A stretch of DNA of 64,000 bases from Pelodera strongyloides (Eukaryota > Nematoda > Chromadorea > Rhabditida > Rhabditidae), in contig JAANDG010000020.1 of NCBI GenBank assembly GCA_036852015.1, positions 512,928 to 576,927 of the forward strand, written 5' to 3'. The notes under the pieces are model-generated. The model had not been told where the DNA came from, did not search any database, and saw only the letters and a program-made list of their open reading frames with translations. The first letter of the stretch is position 1. Every line of letters begins with the position of its first letter. Both the position numbers and the translations under genes were made by a program. This document shows, piece by piece, positions 10,834 to 21,839 of this stretch.

Positions 10834-11003
10834 GAGGCCGTATTCACCAACACACAGGGAGTCCTTCCTAGGCTCACGAGCGCTCTGAATCTCTTCTGCC
10901 CTCGCACTCTCTACGCGCTCGTTAGCTCCCTGGGGAGGCCAGGTAAGAGATTCAGAGCTCGTGAGCCTAAGATGGACTTCCTGCGTGTTGGTGAATACGG
11001 TCC
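10834..11003. mobile_element. MITE with GAGGCCGTATTCACC ends, copy 1
   Basis: Inverted ends GGCCGTATTCACCAACAC / GTGTTGGTGAATACGG(TC) and inner arms (AGGCTCACGAGCGCTCTGAA) form a long hairpin. A related copy lies at 63515-63659. Confidence 0.75.
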
Positions 11004-12015
11004 CTGTTCACACCAACATCGCCAACACCAACAGCATTTCTTTACCATGGGTTTGCGGATGGAGATGTTAACTATGGAAATGCGCCATCAAATTTATCTT
11101 TCAATTTTCGAGGATCCACAGAAATACTACACAATTCAAAGACATGTAAGCATTTCCGCCTTTCAAGTAAAAATTTCAAGCCTTTTCGTTCGGGGTTACT
11201 CTCGAGGAGTGCAGCTGTTCAGGCCGCATAGTTGATTTTGATGGATGGGTTCAAGAAAAATATATACAAGGGTCAGGGTTTTATCGACCGACCAATTCCT
11301 AGTGCTTCTGGTGTTTCTTGAGTTTAGACCAAAGTCTAGTTGTGATCGGAAGATACAGGAACTAAGTGATTTGTATCTAGTTTTGTCCCAAACGATACAT
11401 AATGAAGAAAAAATAAAGTGATTTATTTTTTCGTGACCCCCCTTCACTTTAAATTTCTGATAACCATTCCCACAATTGCCGGGCAGACCGTTCGCAACAA
11501 ATCAGGTCAGACAGCAAAATATATTTATTAAATTGGAATTCAATCAAAGACTGTACATGCTTCGGCGTGGATGTTCTTGAGCACCTAAATGAAGACTTTA
11601 TTATTTCGGCTTGGGGGTTATGTGTACTTCCATCGTGGAAGTTGCATTACCAGAAAGAAAAATCGAACGATGCAGCTGCGCGCTGCACCGAATGGGGAAA
11701 AGGGTGCGCCACAAGTGCGCTACAGGTGCTCCAACTTCGCACTTCCCTGTGGCCGCATGCACCAACCGCGGGAGCCATCCCGGTTGGGAGAACGTAGCTC
11801 TGCGTGACCCATCACCTTCTCTCACCTCCCACTGGGAGACTGGGAGCACGTTCCCGGCGTTCGTGCATACGGTCACTGGTAACCCATCCCCACTCCCAAC
11901 TACAATGAGCAACTGTTTCAAAAATTCAGACATTTGTTGCGTCTTTTAACCTCTACTCCATATAACCTTTACTAAATAAGATAACATGGCTAGTTATTTT
12001 AAAAAATTGCTGACA
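11004..12015. other. Intergenic or 3' region with GC-rich repeat patch
   Basis: 11690-11910 is a GC-rich block with short palindromes such as CTCCCACTGGGAG and looks repeat-derived. It contains a spliceable open block at 11912-11826 (minus) that I do not trust as an exon. The remainder is AT-rich without a supported gene. Confidence 0.35.
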
Positions 12016-12086
12016 GTGAGAGGATCCGAACTTGCATCGCATGGATCGGTAACGATCTTTCTATACCACTCGGCCACCCTTACCAG
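12016..12086 (-). pseudogene. tRNA-like sequence (Ser/Leu type), degenerate
   Basis: Read on the minus strand: an exact A box TGGCCGAGTGG and a weaker B box AGTTCGGATCC at tRNA spacing. The T stem and acceptor stem do not pair, so this is a relic or the head of a SINE rather than a working tRNA. Confidence 0.35.
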
Positions 12087-12384
12087 ATGCCCCTTCTCGT
12101 TTGGGTTCTTTGTATTTCTGAAATGAACTGCGGCATCCGACAATTTGGTGGCACGACAGACTGGGTCAGAAACTGGAGTTAGGAGCCGTCTAGAAGAGGA
12201 TATAAAGTGGATAAAGAGCGAGATTTGATATACGGCGATGGAAATTTTACGGTACCTATGCTATGGACTTATTCATGTTTAAATTTAACACCTAAACATT
12301 GATTTTTCATTGAATAATACAATCACTACACCCTGATATAAATATAATTTCAACTGATATATTCCATTATTTAATGTATTAATG

Positions 12385-12560
12385 TTAAAGCGAAATACCG
12401 GAAGGTTTTTGAAAAACCGAGCACACAAGCATTCTTATGCAGCTTATGCAAATGAACATAAATTAGAATAAAAGAGCTAAATTCGAGCAACTTAGCATAA
12501 ATACGTGAGAATTCAGTTGCCCACGATGCGTTTCAAAAACCGGCCGCTGTTTTGCTTTAA
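12385..12560. mobile_element. Family A element, copy 2
   Basis: TTAAAGCGAAATACCGGAAGG left end; right end CCGGCCGCTGTTTTGCTTTAA. Confidence 0.75.
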
Positions 12561-12576
12561 CTATCCATCGACTCAC

Positions 12577-15500
12577 CTTCCCATGTTCCCAGCTCTAAGC
12601 AATTCCGTGTGCGGTTCTGGTATGAAGGGCATGGTCACTTTTCCAGAAGAAGCCTGAAATGATCACTTACCAAATTTCAAGTTTCTCCCATTTCCCAGTT
12701 CTCTTCTTGCTGCGGCAATAGTAAACTCGTTTTTGCATGCGAACTTCTCCCCCATGACGATATGCTGGATTAGAATTAGCTTACATTACTGTATTTGCTA
12801 GCCTAGCATGAAGATCGAGATCTCTCGTCTGGAGCTTTCCTTCTACTCTGGTCAGAAACTCATGTTCTTAGCTGATTTCACAAACCTTCCCAATGCATTG
12901 GTTGTAGGTGAACGGCATAATCTCCATATCGTTTTTCTTTGCGAGTTTCAAATAAATTGTGCGCACGTCGAGGGTGAAGGGCCAGAGACAACATGGCTGG
13001 TCACTGCAAACTATATTGTACAACTTTTAAACTTTTTGAATGCATAAACAAAACTCCACTCCCGGCTTTTCTCTTTTGGACGTATGCACTTGAACTTAAC
13101 GTTGGACTAACTATTGTTGATGTATATTGTTGAAGTATAATAACGCGTCGAAGCTGAAGTATAGAATGTATCCGATGGATTTTGCCTGGTTTTCCAGAGA
13201 ATTATTATTCGAACAAACAATACAAAGTATGGTGTATTTGCCGCTACTTAGTCCAGGAAAAACAATGTTTGTATTTGCGAAGAAGCGCCTTTGAGACGGT
13301 ATTTCAATGGCGAGAATAATTAACAAATCCACATACTATCCCAACGACACATTGCATTTCCTTGTGATCGGCTCTACTTTCTCTCTTTGTTGCACGTGAA
13401 TCTGAAGCTCGGCACGACCTTTTCTGAAAATTTAATTTTGGAATTTGTCACATGAAAGTTGAATAATTACCGTTTCTACCGAAAAATTACCGTTTCTACC
13501 TTTGTGGATTTAGCTCACCAGCGTGCCCAACGACCTAACCCTAACGTGCTGCAAAGAGAGTTATAATAAAGATTTATCGATTACATTCAAAGTACATAAT
13601 CAAAAGGCAACCCTAAGACGGCAATGCGTATAAAAACATCTCATACTGACAAGGGGCCCTAAAGAAAATCTATACAAAGTTGAACGAATTCGAATTCGAA
13701 TAACAAATGAAAGATATCTATACAAACCTTTGCATGAGATAAGCATTGTTCCATTTGTCGTCCAGTACCAGAGCCATACCGCGAAAGTGATGCGTTTTCG
13801 ATGTAGGATACTTCTGTTTTTAAAGCGGTAGAACACACAGTTTGCGAAACACAACTGCTTTCCCGTGTGTTATATTCAAATTAAGCTACTCTGGTCTATA
13901 CTGCAAACATTTACATATAAAAATGGAAATTCAGTTACAAAGAATAAATATTACAAAAGCAGATGACATACAGCTCTAAAAAGACCGGCCTGCTTTTGAA
14001 ACGCATCGTGGACAACTGAATTATTACGCGTTTAAGCTAATTTGCTCGAATTTAGCTAGATTTTTTATTCTAATTTATGGTCATTTGCATAATCTGCATA
14101 GGAGCATAAAACGGCTGGTGTACTCGACGTGCTTCAAAACAGGCCGGTATTTCGCTTTAAACGTTTTGAAAGATAGAAGAACAAGAATAAAGCAACAACG
14201 GACTGACAGTGATGCATTTATATCACCTCTTTGAAACGTACCAATTGAATCTCGATATAATCATCAATCCTACGAAATTCGTCTCGTGAAATTCTCATTG
14301 GAATCAATTTCAAAACGTCTTCACCTGAAATCCATATTTTTTTAATTCATATTTTTTTTACTACTTTAACTCCTTTATTTATACGTGGTACAATACAATG
14401 CTTATGAATTGTTCAGCCTATACATTATCTTTGATTCCATTGGTTCATTATCAAATTACCTGTTTCCTATCAACGACAACACGACGAGTTATATACTACT
14501 TTTTTTCATCATTTCATTGTGTTGCACACCCTACGCTGTTATTTAATACATAAATGAATAAATATATCTACCGTAGTCATATGACAAGTGTCATGTCACA
14601 GAAATGATAGACATACATATAGTAATCGTAAGTTGCTGGAGTTAATCTTTTTCTGCGTTCTTTATACATTATTGCTTGTATTGCACAAACATTAACAAAA
14701 TCGTTAGATAAAGGCGGTAAATGAAGATGTTGTAAAAGTTGAGAAATTAACATATAATTTATATAATTTATTCTTTATAGTATTAAGTATGATTTTTATA
14801 GTAATATGTACATTAGTTTGGACCCTTGTTCGTAGGAACTGTTGTGAAGCCGTTCGTCTTAGGGTATCCTTTTGATTGCATATGTTTCCATGTGTATATC
14901 AATAAACTATTATAAAAAATAAATATTCGGAGAAGTGCAATAAACGGTGCGAACCTTCGTAACAACCATAAATTTGTAGTGTCTTCCACTTATTTCCAGG
15001 TCGAGTCCAGAAAGAAGGAATTGAAAGTCCCATTCTAAAATACAGACAATTTTAATAAAATATCTACATACAGTGGTATTAACTAGTGGTATTAAATACA
15101 TCTAAATACATAAATCTAGTGGCATAGTTATATTAAATTACCTGCATAGAGGTACAGTGTTCCTATTTACGAATGTCAACAAAGGCACTTTGCTGTTTTG
15201 TATGTATTTTGGAATATTCATACGTCAAATTTGGGGGCAATAGATTAAACCAAATACCGGCCTATTTTTTCTTGAAACATATCGAGTACACCAGCGTTCT
15301 TATGCAGCTTAATCCGGTCGGTGTTTCGCTTTGGGGAATAGATGCGCTGGGAGACAACTCCGCTAATTTTGGGCGTCACGGACTGCGTTTTTTATGGTAA
15401 TATGTTCCTGCGACGTCGGTTGAGGGTAAATTAAATTTGGCGCGGAAAACATTTGGAGACGATACATAATACTCAGGTCACAATTGGCATGCATAGCTAT

Positions 15501-16896
15501 TTAAAAAGCATGCATGCGGCATCCAATCCGCATTCATGACGCCAAAACTCAAAAGGCACGCATGATGCATGTGAACGTTCAGCCATATGATATACGCTAA
15601 CCTGTACTGTGGTGGTGCAATGGATTTTGAGGGTTGGAAAGCTACAATCTGGACTTGTTTCAGAGGAATCCGACGTGCGTGCTGGGCTATAAAAATCATT
15701 AACTAGTTTTATAAAAATAGAATGAAAACACATTAAAATAAAATGTAAAAAATTTAAAGTAATTGAACAATTATGTTAAAGCGAAATGCTAGCCCCTTTG
15801 GAAAATTTGCATATGATAAGCAAATCCTATGTATCCTATGCTAATTTTGTACGATCGTCCACGGCAATCGTACAAAATTAGCATAGGATGCATAGGATTT
15901 GCTTATCATATGCAAATTTTCCAAAGGGGCTGGCATTTCGCTTTAAAGAATCTGTGCCTCCATGTAAACCCACCATACAAGCCAGCGCAAAATGCAGTCG
16001 CGTTGGTTCCGTACTTTTTCACTGAACAAAGATTCATCCATTACTATGTGATTAAAGCGAAATGCTAGCCTCTTTGAAAAATTTGCATATGATAAGCAAA
16101 TCCTATATATCATATGCCAATTTTGTACGATTGCCGTGGACGATCGTACAAAATTAGCATAGGATACATAGGATTTGCTAATCATATGCAAATTTTCCAA
16201 AGGGGCTAGCATTTCGCTTTAATACATGTTATTAATGTTTGTAATAGTAATAATATCCTCAAAACTTTGTAGTGCTGATGACCTATATGGTACACACAAA
16301 CAATTTTCAATACACAAAAAAAATAGGCTAGACAGAAGTAAACCGTAAAAAAAAGCATATGCCCGCCTTTCTATTGAGCGTATTGATTATTTGTGATATA
16401 TTCAATCGATATTACCTTTCACGTACCTCCGAAAAGAGTAATCGATTCGGTTGTCATGACCAGACCATTGAGAAATCTGAAGAAAAATGGTCACAATAAG
16501 GTAATAATAAATTTCTTTATGATTAGGGTAACTAACAACAAGCTTGTGTCATATTATCGGACACAGGATGGCGCATGGAATATATAAAATTCGTTATAAA
16601 TTTCGCAGGTGAATTACTTCTACTGCTTACTGGGAAAGCTTACTGCTAGTTGCGTGCAACTATTGTTTCGCACGCAAAATTGTGCGCCGCAAATAAGTCT
16701 CCATAAAAAACATTGCTCTTCACATCTTTTACAGTAACCAGCCTAAGCTCAATCAAACTCAGGTCCATTAACCTCATAATAGTCGATCAATAAATCAATA
16801 TTACCCATCAATCGATCCGGTTTTCTTGGTGTAATCAACTGCTTCCTGAGTGTTTAGAAGTGATCGTCTAAGCGAAGGAGATAGGACATTTGAGAC
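12577..16896 (-). CDS. Unidentified multi-exon gene, 3' portion
   Basis: I do not recognise this protein. Nine minus-strand blocks with good splice borders have fully compatible phases: 16896-16805, 16476-16427, 15686-15602, 15034-14955, 14324-14242, 13813-13728, 13423-13337, 13003-12886, 12653-12577. Together they give 252 residues without a stop. Segments include SLRRSLLNTQEAVDYTKKTG, KQVQIVAFQPSKSIAPPQYR, SFWTRPGNKWKTLQIYGCYE, THHFRGMALVLDDKWNNAY, GRAELQIHVQQREKVEP, YDQPCCLWPFTLDVRTIYL and MEIMPFTYNQCIGK. No signal peptide, transmembrane segment or catalytic motif is evident in this part. The 5' end is not resolved; weaker candidate exons lie at 20.5-22.9 kb. The 3' end is also open: the last block ends at a clean GTGAGT donor, and a possible next exon is 12117-12084. 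Introns carry family A elements and two perfect palindromes. Confidence 0.7.
12671..12764 (-). CDS. Alternative or spurious exon of the unidentified gene
   Basis: Bounded by TAATCCAG and G|GTAAGT. In phase with the exon 13003-12886 it reads HIVMGEKFACKNEF... and meets TGA shortly after its donor. Only 17 nt separate it from the exon at 12653, too short for an intron, so the two cannot be joined to each other. It is either an alternative 3' exon or chance. Confidence 0.3.
13976..14160. mobile_element. Family A element, copy 3
   Basis: Left end AAAAAGACCGGCCTGCTTTTG; right end AGGCCGGTATTTCGCTTTAA. Lies in an intron of the unidentified gene. Confidence 0.7.
15248..15335. mobile_element. Family A element, internally deleted copy
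   Basis: AAATACCGGCC left part, ATCGAGTACACC marker, right part CCGGTCGGTGTTTCGCTTT; the usual centre is missing. Confidence 0.55.
15776..15944. repeat. Near-perfect 169-bp palindrome (family C), copy 1
   Basis: TTAAAGCGAAATGCTAGCCCC at the left is mirrored by GGGGCTGGCATTTCGCTTTAA at the right. The arms are almost perfectly complementary to a small loop near 15858. Inside an intron of the unidentified gene. Confidence 0.9.
16052..16222. repeat. Near-perfect 171-bp palindrome (family C), copy 2
   Basis: Same ends and arms as copy 1, 108 bp away, with few mismatches. The central segment is inverted relative to copy 1 (loop reads CCGTGGACG versus CGTCCACGG). Confidence 0.9.
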
Positions 16897-17411
16897 CTGA
16901 AAGCAGAAGTAATTGATGTGAACTTTTATGGGGGTCTAGTACAAGTTATCCCAAAAAATCGGTGTGATTCTGTCAATACTACCGTATTTCTACACGAAAC
17001 CTGCGCATATAATACAAAAAATTAAAAAAAATTATCGTGTAGTTCCAAAATACGGTATATTTTCAGCATACTTGTAGACCCATTATATGATATCACTGCT
17101 TCATTAGGTGATGCAAAAAGAATGTCACATATGTCACATATAGGATCATAACTCATAACCACTGTATCATGCATCATGCATCAATAAGTAATAAAACTAG
17201 GTGTTGAAACATTGTATTTTATCCTAAAAATAATAAATGAACCGACATACCGCAACCTAGTTTCGTACTGCTGGCATCCGTAGTAATCCTAACTACATAC
17301 CACTGATATAACTTATTTTTATTTAGGAGCTTGTCTTTTATATTTACGGTACATGTCTCTTGAATAGATGGTGATAATTGTTTTTCTGTTATACTATTAT
17401 CTGAAGGACTA
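16897..17411. other. AT-rich, no feature supported
   Basis: Probably intron or 5' flank of the unidentified gene. No convincing exon was seen here. Confidence 0.3.
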
Positions 17412-17653
17412 TCTTATTATATAAAAAAGTAACTGTAGCGTAATTTGCATACCGATGTGCGTTACGGAAATGCAAATTTCGTGTTCGGGTATAAAAAGAG
17501 TTTCGCAGCTCAATATCGAAGTATGCATATGCAATTTTTTCCTATTATTATGTGAATTTCTTATGATACGTTTGAAGCTTTATATATAAGTATGCCCGTG
17601 CTAAACCAATCATATTTCCGTGTAAGTCGCCTCAAGCGGCGTGAGCCAACTGG
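17412..17653 (+). mobile_element. Helitron-like element, copy 1
   Basis: Starts TCTTATTATATAAAA after an A and ends GCCAACTGG before a T. A short hairpin CGCCTC-AAGCGGCG lies about 10 nt before the 3' CTGG end. A near copy is at 45415-45650. No coding capacity, hence non-autonomous. Confidence 0.75.
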
Positions 17654-18230
17654 TATAATATATCACTGCTTCATTAGATTAAGTAAAAACAATGTCACAA
17701 ATAGGATCATAACTCATAACTCATAATCACTGCATCATGCATCATGTATCAGCAAGTAATAAACTAGATGTTGAAACATGGTTTTTAATAAAAAAAAACA
17801 ATATAAAAAATGAACACTACAGACAGCAACCTAGTTTTGTACCTCTGACAGTCTGGCATACTATACTGTTATCTGAGGACTACATATTTGCATAACCAAA
17901 AATAATTGCAAAAAATAAAATTATTGAACAAACCTTCTTTAGTGGGTGCATAAGCATTGTTCTCACATTATTTGTCCATGATTCCTTCGTGTCCAAGCAA
18001 TGTAAAGTATTACACATCAGTAGAATAAATAGCCCAGCAAAGATTCTCATTTATGCCCTGAACACTGTTGTTTTTTGAATTTTGAAGAATTTGGAGATCA
18101 ATTAACAACACAGGAGAAATGAGTAGGTTACGTAAGTTTGTCTATAATGCTTGTACCGCGGTTGCGCTTATCCTATATCAGTAACATAAGTATAATCGCA
18201 ATATTCTACGTCTATGACAAATCATGCCTT

Positions 18231-18646
18231 TAAAGGGTCAGGCCCATTTCAAATGACCCCTATTTTTGATGATTCCATCTGATTCTCCATGTCAAATATA
18301 GTAGGATGCAATATTTTTCTAATTTTCAAGCGCAAAATTCACGCAGTATTCAGCAATTTACCCCTGCCAGTCATACCCAACTATTTACCGCATTTGTCAC
18401 GCCCCTTCGCGCTAATTGGGCAATACGCTTTATTGGGCGTGGCAATTGCGATATCGGCGAATCAGCGCGAATGGGCGTGCCAACTGCGATGGATAGCTGT
18501 GTATGACTGCTCACGTTAAATTGCTGAATAATGAGTGATTTTTGCGCTTGAAAATTAGAAAATTATTGCATCCTACTATATTTGACATGGAGAATCAGAT
18601 GGAATTATCAAAAATAGGGGTCATTTGAAATGGGCCTGACCCTTTA
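18231..18646. mobile_element. 416-bp inverted-repeat element, copy 1
   Basis: TIRs start TAAAGGGTCAGGCCCATTT and end GGGCCTGACCCTTTA. Long arms include GACATGGAGAATCAGATGGA. The GC-richer centre carries GGGCGTGGCAATTGCGAT and inverted partners. A second copy is at 47384-47800. Confidence 0.85.
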
Positions 18647-19806
18647 ATCAAGAAAAAAAGCTTCTAACTGCTCAGAGTACTACTGCGATGCGTTTTGTTC
18701 TTTGCTATTTATTTATTGAAGCTCACATGCAATATATTAATTAATATAAAAAAGTGATAATTAAAATAAATAATAAATAACTGGAAGAGAATATTAATAA
18801 TGATGATAATGATGCAAAGTTTTATATAATTTTGCAGCAAAGTGGTCATAAACGAATCAACAGACTGTTTAATAGAAAACTGCTCTCATTCAAGTAACTC
18901 GCCTCTTTTTGTACAGTAAAACTAACTTTTTAAACTTAATTGATTCCGATTAAAACAAGATCAAATTCCATAAACGAGATTGAAATACGCGTGGGATAAT
19001 GTTAATTCGCATGATCTATTGATTATGACGTCAGAATGGAACTCGAGATCCTGCGATTTGCATAACAATTATCACCATCGATTCAAGGGACAGGTCCGGA
19101 AAAAAAGTTTCTAGACGAAAGCAAGTTCCATCAGTGGTCTGTAGCTAGAATGACTGCACGATTGGAAGTTGTGCGATGTTATCTTCTTTCTATTTATATC
19201 AACTTTATTGAATTTCTGATTATGAGGTTAACGTTAACTGTCCAATTTGAAATTGTCCCTAAGATAACTTTCTAATTTTTTTTCGCACTGAAAGAGGGTT
19301 AGTCAATCATATCCATTCGTTTTAGAGTTTAGCGAAGGGATATGCTCTTTTATTGTTGCGAATTATTACGTTGGTTCACTTCGTTCTCGAAACCTTTTTC
19401 ACATGATATTTCGAGCTATACTTGAGAATATCCCATTTGCAGAAGCCAGAGATCAATAGTAGAACCTGCATTTGAGCTTGTACCTCTCGCAATCAGCTTG
19501 CAAGTATTACATACTGTTTGATTCCGCTCTAGTACACCGACGATTGCACAACTCCTCCTCAAGTCTAAGCTTTGAATTATCCAGCAAAACATTTGTTTTG
19601 TCACTTAATAATCCCTAACGAAGCACTGCTGCGGCTAACACCTGCAGCATTAGAAAAAGAGAGTTTTGTCCTGCCCTTTTCCCTAAATCTCAATTTTCCA
19701 AAAAGCGTACACAGATGGCCGAATGTCGAGCACAAACCATCCTTCACTCGATATTATATACACCAAGTTTTCTCGTCGCAGATTCTCTGCACTCTACGGT
19801 AATCAA

Positions 19807-19960
19807 GTTTAAAGCGGTATTGCATGCTGCCTGTGACCCTACATATGCCATACAACTGCATTTTCGTTTCCATATGTAATCTGTGAACTTCGGGTTCAGA
19901 CAGCCACAGAAAATTTGCATATGATACACGGCTATGCGGTTTTCCCACATACATTCACAC
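19807..19960. mobile_element. Family B-like element
   Basis: Begins AAGTTTAAAGCGGTAT and contains ATATGCCATACAACTGC and AAATTTGCATATGATACACGG; right end indistinct. Confidence 0.4.
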
Positions 19961-20529
19961 GCCTACCATCTCATATGATACGCCGCCTACCATCTCGATA
20001 AATAACTCTAAAAAGCACAGCTCTAGCCTCCAGCTCTATCCCTTTTGCAGATATTTGATGCATGAAACAAACTCCGTTACTGTACTAATATTAGTGTACA
20101 GCAGTGTAAGTCGAATGTCTAATTGTAAGTCTACGCTCGGAATTTGCAGCAGCGTTATTGGAGCTAATCGTAGGGCCTGAACTTCCTAATTAGATTTAAA
20201 AACCTGGTTTTTGTTTAGTTATTGATTGTTTATTTTCATTAAATAAGTATATCTTAGTAATTATTTGGTTACAAATAGCACCCTTCTCTATTTCTTCTCC
20301 GCCTGGATATCACTTTACACAACAGTGGATAACATTCTCTTCTTACAGAGAAAAATACGTCTCGCACCGGTCAAATGTTGCAGTTTTTATGGAACTTTTT
20401 CATTAACCGAATCCTAGATTGTTGATGTAAATACGTTTCAAGCGGGAATGATATAGTATTGAATGATGTAGGAAAACAGTAGATGGCTTGGACACATAAC
20501 AGTGAAGAAGTGAAATCTTACCGTACATA

Positions 20530-20750
20530 TTAACTGCTTGTTACAAAACTGGACTCCCTCTCGACCGCCTGCCTGGACAGCTTCTGGTCAAGAAACCTAT
20601 GCTTCTTGCCAACAAATGAATCTGGTTTGATGGTTTTGGTATCAATAATGACCAAGTTAGCTTTAAGAGCTATGATCATATCCAGACAGTTGTTATTAAC
20701 TTTGACTAGGTGCAAGATGTAGAACATAATCGTAGTTACCTTTCTTATAC
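20530..20750 (-). CDS. Candidate exon, unidentified
   Basis: An open minus-strand block reads LVIIDTKTIKPDSFVGKKHR, FLDQKLSRQAVERESSF and then stops shortly after a possible GTAACA donor. The composition looks like real protein, but I cannot fix both splice borders or link it by phase to the exons at 16.9 kb. It may be an upstream exon of the unidentified minus-strand gene. Confidence 0.35.
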
Positions 20751-20754
20751 AGCT

Positions 20755-20813
20755 CTATCTCTCTCTCTCCCTCTCTCTCTCCCTCTCTCTCTCCCTCTCT
20801 CTCCCTCTCCCTC
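20755..20813. repeat. (CT)n microsatellite
   Basis: Runs of CTCTCTCC. Confidence 0.95.
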
Positions 20814-21426
20814 AATAGTTCATCCGTTGGTGTGTGTCTGTCTGCCTGTCTATCTGACAGATTCTCCTGCTGTTGTAATCTTTTGGTCCCTTTCTTCCCT
20901 GCCACGGGCCCGAACTAGAGCCACATCCAACAAGATGGCAACCACGCACTATATCCCTTCAATTTTGTAGTATTTCTGTATTTTATATTTACTATTCCTT
21001 ATTGCTTCCCATCAAGATTGTTTAATTATTGTTAAGCTTATCCTTTGTTTACCATTATGATCCCCACTTGTAAAGTTGTTGACTGTTCATTGATCACGAA
21101 TATTATATACATGCAACTCAAACAATATTGCCATATTGCCCATGTCGAGTTCGCTGTTCTCTGGCGAAAAGATAAAGGATAAAGTCACCTCGAGGACTCA
21201 CCAAATATGTGATGTTTAAAGCCTTCAATCCCTTTATAACAATAGTTTACCGATGATATGTAAACAAAGAAGTTAACACATCTCAAAAGGCAACCCTAAG
21301 ATACTGCGCTCCACAAGGTCCCTTGTCTGACAAGGGACTTTGCACGCGATACGTATACTGACTGTACGCCCCCTGTACGGTATACAAAATATGCAAATTA
21401 TGTGTCATTGTGTGCCTTTCACATAC

Positions 21427-21531
21427 CAAGTGCTGCTCCCCTTTAAGATCTTCGTCCACCACGACCTCAATTCTGACCTTTGGCGGGTCCTTTATCGTGG
21501 TCCACCAATCCATCTCAGCACAAGTCCAATC
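21427..21531 (-). CDS. Candidate exon, unidentified
   Basis: Bounded by AACCAG and a GTATGT donor, 105 nt, open in one phase-0 frame reading DWTCAEMDWWTTIKDPPKVR then IEVVVDEDLKGEQHL. It is phase-compatible with a small block at 22856-22811 (CEGTATVLDWSNWER). It could belong to the 5' part of the unidentified minus-strand gene. Confidence 0.35.
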
Positions 21532-21685
21532 CTGGTTCTTCGTGCCGGTGTCCCGTGCTGGAGCTGGTCCCTCCCCTGTGCTTCCCCTGTGCTGGGAGTC
21601 CGCTCCCCACCAGCTGTCCCATATGCAACTTTCCTTGGGTCGTCCTTCCCGACGGGGTCATAAGTTTACACGACGTGCCAGATCT

Positions 21686-21713
21686 CCCCCCCCCCCCCTC
21701 CCCCCCCCCCTCA
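21686..21713. repeat. Poly(C) run
   Basis: Two cytosine homopolymer runs (about 13 and 10) separated by a T. Confidence 0.95.
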
Positions 21714-21839
21714 TTATGTCTCTACTTTAAACAATCCCACCACCAACCACCACAAACATCCAACAACACTGGGAAACAATCAATAGTGGGTATTCTGGGG
21801 GATTCCTATACTTTACCAGTTGGGAATAGTTCCCATTCC

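Noticed and set aside
10557..10907. His/Thr/Pro-rich frame on the minus strand
   Set aside because: Produced by the GTGTGGGTGC minisatellite and an adjacent MITE.
11601..11933. 110-codon minus-strand frame
   Set aside because: Lies in a GC-rich palindromic repeat patch; the plus strand and other frames are equally open.
12654..12670. A 17-nt intron with GTAAGT...TTTCAG ends
   Set aside because: Far below the minimum worm intron size; the two signals must belong to alternative events.
19416..19604. Possible small Cys-rich exon(s) on the minus strand
   Set aside because: Two competing frames, one with an internal TAA, and no phase link to neighbouring exons.
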